Of a stretch of DNA of 64,000 bases, positions 45,458 through 53,622 are shown in pieces (the first letter of the stretch is position 1; each line of letters begins with the position of its first letter). The DNA comes from Clostridia bacterium (GTDB lineage Bacteria; Bacillota; Clostridia; Lachnospirales; Cellulosilyticaceae), in assembly GCA_029239755.1 (NCBI GenBank), contig JARBUI010000010.1, positions 46,528-110,527 on the forward strand, in the 5' to 3' direction. The position numbers were made by a program, and so were the translations under genes. The notes under the pieces were generated by a model that saw only the letters and a list, made by a program, of their open reading frames with translations, was not told the DNA's origin and searched no databases.

Positions 45458-45865
45458 GTGGCAGAATTGTTTAAGATCAATGTCATCTATTCAACATCAC
45501 ATCTTGTTGTGCCTAAAATTGTCACTGGTATATTAATCATCTTAGGGTTAATTATACTTGTGCAAGAATTTATGAAGAAAAAGAAAGAAGGCACCACGTT
45601 TAGCTTTAAAGATAAAAAATTCTTTGAAGAAAATTATGATAAGATTAAATTTTGGGGTTCATTGGTGTTATTTGTACTTTATATAGCACTTTTAGATATA
45701 TTAGGATTCCTGATTTCAGGTCTTATCTTTGTATTCTTATTTAATGTGTTATTTGCAGGAACCAAGAATATAAAATCTATTATGGTTTCAGGCATCATAT
45801 CAATTGTTTCAAGTGTAAGCATTTGGTATGTTTTTGGAACTTTGTTTAATATTACATTACCCTAA
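45458..45865 (+). CDS. Tripartite tricarboxylate transporter small membrane protein (TctB)
   Basis: Small membrane subunit of 135 residues with four hydrophobic segments and a charged loop (FMKKKKEGTTFSFKDKKFFE), matching the TctB layout. The start is GTG, supported by AAGGAGGG 9 nt upstream. Together with TctA it forms the channel. Confidence 0.9.
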   Translation: MAELFKINVIYSTSHLVVPKIVTGILIILGLIILVQEFMKKKKEGTTFSFKDKKFFEENYDKIKFWGSLVLFVLYIALLDILGFLISGLIFVFLFNVLFAGTKNIKSIMVSGIISIVSSVSIWYVFGTLFNITLP

Positions 45866-45886
45866 TCAGAAAGAAAGGTGAATTTT

Positions 45887-47368
45887 ATGGCTATTTTTGG
45901 TATTACACAATTCTTGGTTGCATTGTTAGGGGTAGTTGTTGGTATTATCTTTGGTGCAATTCCCGGTATGACAGCGACTATGGCAGTAGCTATTTTCCTG
46001 CCGCTGACTTATGCATATGATCTTAATACATCTATTTTTCTTCTGCTGGGGCTCTATGTAGGGGGGATCAGTGGAGGGCTCATTCCGGCAATACTTATCA
46101 ACATTCCTGGGACTCCTTCATCTATTACTACGGGGTTTGACGGTCACCCTATGGCAAAACGCGGTGAAGCAGAACGTGCCTTAAAAATAGGGATTACCGC
46201 ATCGCTATTAGGAGGAATATTTAGTTTAGTCTGTTTATGGTTATTCACACCGCCTTTAGCAAGAGTTGCAATTAACTTTTCAGCAGTTGAAAAGTTCCTT
46301 ATTATCTTGTTTGCACTGACTATTATAGCAGCACTTTCAAAAGGTAATATGATTAGAGGGGTTTTTGCTGGATTTTTAGGAGTGCTTGTAGCTTTAGTGG
46401 GAGCTTTTGGAGACAATAATAAGCTGCGTATGGTTCCTGATATGTTCAAAATAGACCTTATGGGAGGATTTGAACTGCTCCCAGTGCTTATTGGACTCTT
46501 TGCAATCTCTCAAATGTTTGAACAAGCTGAAATTGGTATGCGAAGAGAGCATGGGCCAGATGGTGAACTAGAAAAATCAACTAGGAAATTTTCATTTAAA
46601 GACTTTAAAGGACAGCTTGTAAATGTTATTCGCTCAAGCGGTATAGGAACATTTGTAGGCGTTTTGCCAGGGGTTGGAGGAAGTGCAGCTTCGCTTCTTG
46701 CCTATGCGCAGACAAAGAACTTTTCAAAAAAACCTGAGGAACTTGGTAAAGGTGCAGTAGAGGGACTCGTTTCAAGTGAATCAGCTAATAACGGTCTTAC
46801 AGGAGGCGCGCTTATACCACTTCTTTCGCTAGGGATTCCAGGAGACTCAACGACAGCAGTACTTATTGGAGCTTTTATGCTGCAAGGTATTCAAGTTGGG
46901 CCGCTCTTTATAACACAAAATCCAGATATATGGAATGTTATTTTGATAGCCCTGCTTCTATGTAACATATTAATGTTTGTTGTAATGTTCTATCCGATTA
47001 AATTTATTTCTAAGATTATTAACATACCTCCAGCTAGGTTATATCCAGTTATTATTATCATGTGTATTGTTGGTGCATATACATCAAGAAGCGGAAACAT
47101 GTTCGATGTATGGTCATTATTACTATTCGGAATAATTGGCTATGTTTTCTCAAAAATTGGTATACCATCAGCTCCATTCCTGATTGGATTTATTCTTGGC
47201 GGAGATCTAGAAAAATATTTTATTGATGCACTCAAAGGCTCAGGTGGAAACTTAGGAGTATTTTTCTCAAGACCTATTGGATGGATCATCTGGATGCTTA
47301 TTTTAGCATCAATTGCCTATGCAGTTTGGGATAATAACAAAGCAAAAAAGGCGGCTGAATTGGCATAG
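45887..47368 (+). CDS. Tripartite tricarboxylate transporter large membrane protein (TctA)
   Basis: Channel subunit of 493 residues with about 12 hydrophobic segments. TctA signatures: FGAIPGMTATMAVAIFLPLT near the N-terminus, INIPGTPSSITTGFDGHPMA, and LLSLGIPGDSTTAVLIGAFM. ATG 45887 follows AAAGGTG; an upstream in-frame GTG overlaps that site. It completes the TctCBA system. Confidence 0.95.
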   Translation: MAIFGITQFLVALLGVVVGIIFGAIPGMTATMAVAIFLPLTYAYDLNTSIFLLLGLYVGGISGGLIPAILINIPGTPSSITTGFDGHPMAKRGEAERALKIGITASLLGGIFSLVCLWLFTPPLARVAINFSAVEKFLIILFALTIIAALSKGNMIRGVFAGFLGVLVALVGAFGDNNKLRMVPDMFKIDLMGGFELLPVLIGLFAISQMFEQAEIGMRREHGPDGELEKSTRKFSFKDFKGQLVNVIRSSGIGTFVGVLPGVGGSAASLLAYAQTKNFSKKPEELGKGAVEGLVSSESANNGLTGGALIPLLSLGIPGDSTTAVLIGAFMLQGIQVGPLFITQNPDIWNVILIALLLCNILMFVVMFYPIKFISKIINIPPARLYPVIIIMCIVGAYTSRSGNMFDVWSLLLFGIIGYVFSKIGIPSAPFLIGFILGGDLEKYFIDALKGSGGNLGVFFSRPIGWIIWMLILASIAYAVWDNNKAKKAAELA

Positions 47369-47387
47369 CATAATATATTTTTAGACG

Positions 47388-47430
47388 GTTAGCCACCTAT
47401 CCTTATAATACTTTGAGGATTGGTGGCTTT
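47388..47430 (+). terminator. Terminator-like hairpin after tctA
   Basis: AGCCACCTATCCT pairs with AGGATTGGTGGCT (one mismatch), followed by TTAATAAT; the T-run is weak, so read-through into the next gene is likely. Confidence 0.6.
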
Positions 47431-47455
47431 AATAATAGTAAAAAAGGGGCACTTT

Positions 47456-48364
47456 ATGCAAAACTTTTATTCTATGGTAAATATACAAGCAGTTTTGTTT
47501 ATTTATCTTTTAGTGGGTGTTTATGTAAGAAAGAAAAATATTATTAATATAAAGACGCGTCAGAGCTTTATAGACTTTATTATTCAGGTTGCCCTGCCCT
47601 GTATGATTTTTAATTCATTTAGCCAAGACATTTCGTTGCAGCAATTAAAGTATGCTTCTCTCATCTTAGGGGTATCGTTTTTGATATGTTTCTTTTCGAT
47701 GGGACTTGGGAAATTGCTTTATCATAAATATCCGTTTGAAAAAAGAAGCATTCTGCAATACGGAGCAATTATTAGTAATGCAGGATTTGCAGGACTTCCG
47801 CTAGTTGCTGCAGCTTATGGCAATCTTGCACTTTTCTATGCTTCGATTTTTGTGATACCTAACCGAATTTTTCTTTGGTCTGCGGGAATCTCACTGTTTA
47901 CTGAGGCAGATATGAAAACGAGAGTCAAAAGTGTGCTTTTAAATCCTGGTATTATCGCAGTTGAGCTAGGGCTTATTAAGATGCTCTTTGGAATACCTGT
48001 ACATCCTGCCATGGCTTTGGTTATAAAAAATTTAGGGGATTGTACAGGTCCGCTTTCGATGGTCATTGTAGGAACGATTCTTGCAGAAATTAATATAAAA
48101 ACTGTATGTGATAAAAGTGTTTTTAATCTCACTTTTGTACGCCTTATTTTCATTCCGGTTGTAGTTATGGGAGTAATGAAGACTCTTAGAATGGATCCTT
48201 TAGCAACTGCCGTGGCTGTTGTGCTCACTGCAATGCCTGTGGGAACTACAACGGCCCTGCTGGCTCAAAAGTATGGGGCTGACTATGAATTTGGATCAAA
48301 GTGTGTTTTTGTTTCAACTGTATTATCTATGATTACAGTGCCTATACTTACCTTATTTATATGA
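47456..48364 (+). CDS. AEC family transporter
   Basis: Membrane carrier of 302 residues and about ten hydrophobic segments, paralogous to the AEC protein at 21770-22708. Seen are VALPCMIFNSF, IISNAGFAGLPLVAAAYG and TAMPVGTTTALLAQKYG. It probably carries an organic acid; its position between the TctCBA genes and galactarate dehydratase suggests a sugar diacid or a product such as glycerate or pyruvate. ATG 47456 has AAAGGGGC before it; the longer GTG start overlaps the hairpin. Confidence 0.88.
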   Translation: MQNFYSMVNIQAVLFIYLLVGVYVRKKNIINIKTRQSFIDFIIQVALPCMIFNSFSQDISLQQLKYASLILGVSFLICFFSMGLGKLLYHKYPFEKRSILQYGAIISNAGFAGLPLVAAAYGNLALFYASIFVIPNRIFLWSAGISLFTEADMKTRVKSVLLNPGIIAVELGLIKMLFGIPVHPAMALVIKNLGDCTGPLSMVIVGTILAEINIKTVCDKSVFNLTFVRLIFIPVVVMGVMKTLRMDPLATAVAVVLTAMPVGTTTALLAQKYGADYEFGSKCVFVSTVLSMITVPILTLFI

Positions 48365-48403
48365 TGATTAAAGTAAACTTATGTAAAGGAGAACATACTT
48401 AAA

Positions 48404-49930
48404 ATGACAAATAAAAAAAGACCTCTTTATATTAGAGTAAATGAAAAAGATAATGTTGCCATTACCGTAGATGTTGTAGCAAAGGGGACGGCTGTTATAG
48501 ATGATGTGATTGCACTTCATGAGATTCCACAAGGGCATAAGATTGCAATCAAAGATATTCCAGTGGATGGAGAAATAATACGTTATGGTGTTGTATTAGG
48601 CTATGCTCTAGCTGAGATTTCAAAAGGAGATTGGATAAATGAGCATATGCTTCGCTTGCCGGTACCGCCAGAAGTTGATGATATGGTATTTTCAACTAAT
48701 ATTGTAACTGATTTGCCGACACCGCCTGTTTTAACTTTTGAAGGTTACAGAAATCCAGATGGGGGCTATGCAGGAACAAGAAATATATTAGGTATTAGTA
48801 CAACAGTTCAGTGTGTGACAGGGGTGCTTAATGTAGCCGTCGAACGTATCAAAAGAGACCTCTTACCTAAGTATCCTAATGTAGATGACGTGGTACCTAT
48901 CAATCATGCCTATGGATGTGGCGTTGCTATTAATGCACCGGAAGCAGTCATACCTATTAGAGCTTTAACCAATCTTGCAAAACACCCTAACTTTGGCGGA
49001 GAGCTTATGGTCATAGCTCTTGGCTGTGAAAAATTAACACCTAATATGATCATAGATGAAGAAGATATTAATCCAGAAAATGTACTCGTGCTGCAAGATA
49101 TAGAAGGATTCGTAAAACAAGTGCAGGCAATTATGGAGATGGCAGATGCAAAGCTTAAAAAACTAAATGAAAGAAGACGGGAAACACTGCCATTATCTGA
49201 TTTAGTCATAGGGATGCAATGCGGAGGAAGTGATGCTTTTTCAGGAATTACGGCTAATCCAGCAGCAGGTTATGCATCTGATATGCTTGTAAAGGGCGGC
49301 GCAACAGTTATGTTCTCAGAAGTTACAGAGGTAAGAGATGGCGTTTACCTTTTAGCAGAAAGAGTTGTTGATGAAGCGACTGGCAAGAAACTCGCAAGTG
49401 AAATGAAATGGTATGATAATTACCTGGAAAAAGGAGAAGTAGATCGTAGTGCTAATCCGACACCAGGCAATAAAAAAGGTGGATTATCTAATATTGTAGA
49501 AAAGGCAATGGGCTCTATTGCAAAATCAGGTACTTCGCCGATAGTTGAGGTTCTCTCGCCAGGAGAGAGGCCAACTAAAAAGGGCTTAATTTATGCTGCA
49601 ACACCAGCCAGTGATATTGTGTGCGGGCCGATGCAGCTTGCATCTGGTATTACCTTGCAAGTTTTTATGACAGGTCGTGGTACGCCTTATGGACTCGCAG
49701 CTGCACCAGTGGTGAAGGTATCTTCCAGAAGTAATCTAAAAGAAAGCTGGAATGATCTCATCGATATTAATGCAGGTATCATTGCTACAGGAGATGCAAC
49801 AATTGAGGAAGTAGGCACTGAACTTTTCAACTTCATTATAGATGTAGCAAGTGGGCGTAAAAAAAGCTGGGCAGAAGAGTGGAAAATATATAATGACTTA
49901 TGTATCTTTAACCCTGCTCCTATTACATGA
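48404..49930 (+). CDS. garD: Galactarate dehydratase (UxaA/GarD family)
   Basis: Dehydratase of 508 residues, converting galactarate to 5-keto-4-deoxy-D-glucarate. N-terminal SAF domain (about 1-90) and the large C-terminal GD_AH domain with [34 protein letters not shown]-type region [17 protein letters not shown] and CGPMQLASG. Altronate dehydratase (UxaA) belongs to the same family, but UxaA is normally two-part or shorter at the N-terminus, and the local genes fit GarD. Co-transcribed with the AEC gene, 39 nt upstream. Confidence 0.88.
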   Translation: MTNKKRPLYIRVNEKDNVAITVDVVAKGTAVIDDVIALHEIPQGHKIAIKDIPVDGEIIRYGVVLGYALAEISKGDWINEHMLRLPVPPEVDDMVFSTNIVTDLPTPPVLTFEGYRNPDGGYAGTRNILGISTTVQCVTGVLNVAVERIKRDLLPKYPNVDDVVPINHAYGCGVAINAPEAVIPIRALTNLAKHPNFGGELMVIALGCEKLTPNMIIDEEDINPENVLVLQDIEGFVKQVQAIMEMADAKLKKLNERRRETLPLSDLVIGMQCGGSDAFSGITANPAAGYASDMLVKGGATVMFSEVTEVRDGVYLLAERVVDEATGKKLASEMKWYDNYLEKGEVDRSANPTPGNKKGGLSNIVEKAMGSIAKSGTSPIVEVLSPGERPTKKGLIYAATPASDIVCGPMQLASGITLQVFMTGRGTPYGLAAAPVVKVSSRSNLKESWNDLIDINAGIIATGDATIEEVGTELFNFIIDVASGRKKSWAEEWKIYNDLCIFNPAPIT

Positions 49931-49949
49931 TTTTATAAAGTTTAATGAC

Positions 49950-49978
49950 TAAGGCATTCACCTTTATTGGATGCCTTA
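49950..49978 (+). terminator. Weak hairpin after garD
   Basis: TAAGGCAT and ATGCCTTA form an 8-bp stem with a 13-nt loop and TGTTTA after it; a weak terminator or processing site before the glycerate kinase gene. Confidence 0.45.
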
Positions 49979-50090
49979 TGTTTATAAAGAGGCAGATGAC
50001 CGATATATTGAATAGTGTCTGTAGAAACTATAATCAAATCATAAGAAAGATAATAATAAATAAAAATGAAGGGTATGGGTGGGTAAACGT

Positions 50091-51248
50091 ATGCAAATTA
50101 TTATTGCTACAGATTCTTTTAAAGGTAGTATGAGCGCTATAGAAGCGGCTAATAGTATAGAAAAAGGTATTAAAAAAGTAGTTAATAATGCTATAATAAT
50201 CAAGATTCCAATAGCAGATGGAGGAGAAGGAACAGTAGATGCTATTGTAATGGGGTCAAAAGGAGCCTATAGACATACAACTGTAACAGGACCTTTGGGT
50301 GAGAAGATTGAATCTAAATATGGCATTTTACCAGATGGAAGTGCTATTATAGAAATGGCTGAAGCATCAGGCATTACACTAGTTCCAAAAGAAAAGCTAA
50401 ACCCAATGGAAACAACGACTTATGGTACTGGCGAACTCATTAAAGCAGCATTAGATGAAGGAGCAAAAAGAATTATTATGGGTATTGGAGGAAGTGCCAC
50501 AAATGACGGAGGAATGGGGTTTGCACAGGCACTTGGAGTCGTTTTTAGAGACCAAGAAGGTACAGTTTTAGGAAGAGGAGCAAAGTATCTTACAGATATT
50601 CATACAATTGACGTATCAGGCATCGATAAAAGACTAGAAGAAACAGAGTTTATTGTCGCTTGTGATGTGACAAATACGCTCTGTGGAGAAAAAGGAGCTT
50701 CTGCTGTGTATGGTCCTCAAAAAGGAGCAGACGAGCAGATGGTAAAAGATCTGGACAATGCTTTAAGACATTATGCAGATGTTATTAAAAATCAGTTAGG
50801 CAAAGATATACTAGATACTGAAGGGACAGGAGCAGCTGGAGGCTTAGGTGCAGGGCTTTTGGTATTTTGCAGAGCTACTTTAAAATCGGGTATTAAGACA
50901 GTACTGGAAGCAGTTCACATAGAACAGTATTTGGAAAAAACTGATCTTATCATTACAGGAGAAGGAAAAATAGATGGGCAATCTATTTATGGGAAAGTTC
51001 CTGTCGGTATAGCTGAAGCAGCAAAGCCTTATCATATACCTGTTATAGCATTGGTAGGAGGAATCGGAGAAGAGGCTGAAAAAGTATATGAGTATGGTAT
51101 TGATTCTATCATGAGCTTAGTAGATCAGCCAATGACACTCGAAAAAGCTATAGATAATGGCAAAGAACTTCTGGAGCGTTCAGCGGAGAGAATGATGCGC
51201 ATGATTAAAACGGGAATGCTGATTCAAAAAGATCTAAAACAGAAATGA
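50091..51248 (+). CDS. garK: Glycerate kinase (GarK/GlxK family)
   Basis: Kinase of 385 residues that phosphorylates D-glycerate (2-phosphoglycerate in the GarK class), the last step of the diacid route into glycolysis. Family signatures: IIIATDSFKGSMSAIEAANS, IPIADGGEGTVDAI, IMGIGGSATNDGGMGFAQAL and ITGEGKIDGQS. ATG 50091 follows GGGTGGG by 7 nt and gives the normal MQIIIATDSFKG start; a GTG 12 nt upstream lies within that site. Confidence 0.94.
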   Translation: MQIIIATDSFKGSMSAIEAANSIEKGIKKVVNNAIIIKIPIADGGEGTVDAIVMGSKGAYRHTTVTGPLGEKIESKYGILPDGSAIIEMAEASGITLVPKEKLNPMETTTYGTGELIKAALDEGAKRIIMGIGGSATNDGGMGFAQALGVVFRDQEGTVLGRGAKYLTDIHTIDVSGIDKRLEETEFIVACDVTNTLCGEKGASAVYGPQKGADEQMVKDLDNALRHYADVIKNQLGKDILDTEGTGAAGGLGAGLLVFCRATLKSGIKTVLEAVHIEQYLEKTDLIITGEGKIDGQSIYGKVPVGIAEAAKPYHIPVIALVGGIGEEAEKVYEYGIDSIMSLVDQPMTLEKAIDNGKELLERSAERMMRMIKTGMLIQKDLKQK

Positions 51249-51255
51249 GGAGTTT

Positions 51256-51885
51256 ATGATAAAGTATATTAAAACAAAGATTGTTGAAGCTTCAGATTTA
51301 TTAGAAATGATTATCTCAGGTACTATTGCGATTGCTGTTGTTATTTTAATTATTACATTATTAAAGCAGATAGGTATACTTGTATTAGAGGATAATACAG
51401 CAGAGAGCTTTCGGTACTTTCTGGAATTAGCTCTAAATCTGGTTATTGGAATTGAGTTTATTAAAATGTTATGTAAACATACACCGAGTACAGTTATAGA
51501 TGTTCTGCTATTTACTATTGCTAGAGAACTTATCGTAGGACATACTACTCCTTTAGATAACTTAATGAGTATTTTATCCATTGCAGCTTTATTTGCCATA
51601 CGTAAGTATTTGCTTCTTGGAGTTGATGATGCTGATAAGTCAAGTTATCGTGCTAATCAAAAAGCAAGAAGGATTAATATTTTATCTCATGTAAATATTC
51701 CTCATGAAAAAGAAGAAACCCTAGAGGATGTTATATCCAAAAGGTTACAGGAGAAAAATGAAAAGCCTGATGTGGGAGTGTGTATTTATTTTACAGGAGT
51801 GGCTCTTCGCATTGCTGCAGTGAAAGAGGGGCGCATTGAGCGGGTAGAGGTGATTCGCTATGTACATCCGCCGGTTGAATTGTAA
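51256..51885 (+). CDS. PsiE-like membrane protein with C-terminal cytoplasmic domain
   Basis: Protein of 209 residues. Four hydrophobic segments (about 17-40, 52-70, 80-92, 97-115) resemble the PsiE/DUF membrane family (LALNLVIGIEFIKMLCKHTP; IARELIVGHTTPLDN). The last 90 residues are soluble, with IYFTGVALRIAAVKEGRIERV at the end. Function unknown. It starts 8 nt after the glycerate kinase stop with a GAGGAG site, so it shares that transcript, though its link with diacid catabolism is unclear. Confidence 0.7.
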   Translation: MIKYIKTKIVEASDLLEMIISGTIAIAVVILIITLLKQIGILVLEDNTAESFRYFLELALNLVIGIEFIKMLCKHTPSTVIDVLLFTIARELIVGHTTPLDNLMSILSIAALFAIRKYLLLGVDDADKSSYRANQKARRINILSHVNIPHEKEETLEDVISKRLQEKNEKPDVGVCIYFTGVALRIAAVKEGRIERVEVIRYVHPPVEL

Positions 51886-51913
51886 ATTATTGAAAGAGTA
51901 GTATGAAAATTAC

Positions 51914-51942
51914 TTGAAAATGAAAAAAATAAGTGATATGAT
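51914..51942 (+). promoter_or_regulatory. Strong sigma70-type promoter upstream of a short leader
   Basis: TTGAAA, 17-nt spacer, TATGAT. The predicted transcript start is near 51949, only about 18 nt before a terminator-like hairpin. Confidence 0.75.
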
Positions 51943-51965
51943 ATCGTGGTATGAATAAGTATTTG

Positions 51966-52008
51966 CAAAGGCGCAAACAAGTTAAACATTGTTGCGCCTT
52001 TTTTTATT
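51966..52008 (+). terminator. Terminator/attenuator in the antiporter leader
   Basis: AAAGGCGCAA pairs with TTGCGCCTTT plus flanking pairs, an inner loop, and a run of seven T. It ends the preceding operon and, for transcripts starting at the promoter above, would act as an attenuator or the end of a small RNA of about 60 nt. Confidence 0.85.
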
Positions 52009-52143
52009 GTTTGAAATTAATATGAAGGGAGCTGAATTGAGGCAAAATAATTAGTGTTGGTAAATATAAAATGTTGAAAATTATTTATTAGAGGAATATA
52101 ATAAACTTTGTTCGAATATATCAAAAAATGGAGATGAATTTTT

Positions 52144-53388
52144 ATGCTATCGTATAAGTATTTGTTTGACCTCGCGCTTATTCTTATAAGCACAAAGTTA
52201 CTTGGCCTATTGACTAGAAAGATTCAAATGCCTCAAGTGGTAGGGGCGCTGCTTGCTGGACTCATTATGGGACCGGCTATGTTAAACATTTTAAATGAAA
52301 CAAATTTCATAAAGCAGATGGCTGAACTGGGAGTTATTGTCCTTATGTTTACAGCTGGTCTTGAAACAGATATACAAGAGCTTAAAAAGACAGGTAAAGC
52401 ATCTTTTGTCATTGCTTTAATGGGGGTATTACTGCCGCTTGCAGGTGGATTTGCCGTTGCAACAGTATTTAATAAAGGTGATGGAGCTAGTGCTAGTGTT
52501 ATTATGCAAAATATCTTTATTGGAATTATTTTAACTGCTACTTCGGTTAGTATTACAGTTGAGACTCTAAAGGAACTTGGCAAGTTAAGTACTCGGGTGG
52601 GAAATGCTATCTTAGGGGCAGCGCTTATAGATGATATTTTAGGGATTATTGGACTAACGATTATCATAAGTCTTGCGGATTCATCGGTTAACATTTGGTG
52701 GGTACTTATTAAAATAGCTTTATTCTTCATTTGTTCGGCAGGTATTGGGGTTATATTTTATGTTTTGTTTGATAAATGGGTTAAACAATATGATAAGGAT
52801 TTAAGAAGATTTGTTATTGTTGCCTTTGTTTTTTGTTTGCTTTTATCGTTTGTTGCAGAAGAGTTTTTTGGAGTTGCAGATATAACAGGAGCTTTTATAG
52901 CAGGCCTTATTATTTCTAATTCACAGAGAACTAAGTATATAGCAGCTAGATTTGATACAATGTCCTACATATTATTATCTCCAATATTCTTTGCAAGTAT
53001 AGGGATATCTATTGAAATGCCGGAGATGTCAGGAAGCATTATATGGTTTACTATACTACTTCTTGTAGTAGCTGTATTAACAAAGATTTTGGGATGTGGA
53101 TTTGGAGCTAAATTATGCAAGTTCTCTAACAAGGAATCTTTGAGAATAGGTGTAGGTATGATATCAAGAGGAGAGGTAGCCCTTATTGTTGCAAGTAAAG
53201 GGGCAGCTGTTGGGCTGATGAGTACTGTGGTTTTTGGACCAATAGTAGTTATGGTTGTAGTCACAACGATTATTACGCCTGTTCTTTTGAAGCTTGTTTT
53301 CAATAAATCTAAAAATCAGCCTGGAAATAATGAAAATATAAATAGTAACTTGGTTAACAAGTATGAAGAAACATTAAAATATGAATAG
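52144..53388 (+). CDS. Cation/proton antiporter (CPA2, KefB/NapA-like)
   Basis: Membrane antiporter of 414 residues, about 12 hydrophobic segments, of the Na_H_Exchanger (CPA2) family. Family pieces: VVGALLAGLIMGPAML, ELGVIVLMFTAGLETDIQEL, LGAALIDDILGIIGLTIIIS (the paired Asp residues expected at the ion site) and ISRGEVALIVASKGAAVGLM. It exchanges Na+ or K+ for protons. No TrkA-N domain is fused. Ribosome site is weak (GGAGATG); the leader contains a promoter and an attenuator-like hairpin. Confidence 0.92.
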   Translation: MLSYKYLFDLALILISTKLLGLLTRKIQMPQVVGALLAGLIMGPAMLNILNETNFIKQMAELGVIVLMFTAGLETDIQELKKTGKASFVIALMGVLLPLAGGFAVATVFNKGDGASASVIMQNIFIGIILTATSVSITVETLKELGKLSTRVGNAILGAALIDDILGIIGLTIIISLADSSVNIWWVLIKIALFFICSAGIGVIFYVLFDKWVKQYDKDLRRFVIVAFVFCLLLSFVAEEFFGVADITGAFIAGLIISNSQRTKYIAARFDTMSYILLSPIFFASIGISIEMPEMSGSIIWFTILLLVVAVLTKILGCGFGAKLCKFSNKESLRIGVGMISRGEVALIVASKGAAVGLMSTVVFGPIVVMVVVTTIITPVLLKLVFNKSKNQPGNNENINSNLVNKYEETLKYE

Positions 53389-53421
53389 GCACTAAGTTAT
53401 TTATAGAAAGAAGCAGAGTGT

Positions 53422-53449
53422 AAAGGCAGACCTTGGTCTGTCTTTTTTT
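53422..53449 (+). terminator. Terminator of the antiporter gene
   Basis: AAGGCAGACC pairs with GGTCTGTCTT (one G-U) with a 2-nt TT loop and a run of T. Confidence 0.85.
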
Positions 53450-53497
53450 CATGGTTTTTGTGCCAAGAAGTTTAATACACATTAAAAAGTATAGTAT

Positions 53498-53526
53498 TTG
53501 GCATAAAGAGTACAAGTCTATAATAC
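53498..53526 (+). promoter_or_regulatory. Promoter of the LtaS-like gene
   Basis: TTGGCA with a TATAATAC -10 region at 53519-53526 (15-17 nt spacing). The leader would be about 90 nt. Confidence 0.6.
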
Positions 53527-53622
53527 TATATAGAAAACAGCCAGCAAGGAACATCTTTTATATAAGAGAATCTATTAAGGGCATTGGTATAGAGTATAGC
53601 TGAACGGGCTTGAGGTGAGAAT

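Noticed and set aside
49945..50133. 62-codon open frame between garD and garK
   Set aside because: It overlaps the glycerate kinase start in another frame, has no ribosome site, and its translation looks random and AT-driven.
52233..52730. 165-codon open frame on the minus strand
   Set aside because: It lies wholly antisense to the clear antiporter gene, has no family features and no ribosome site; a shadow of the hydrophobic coding sequence.
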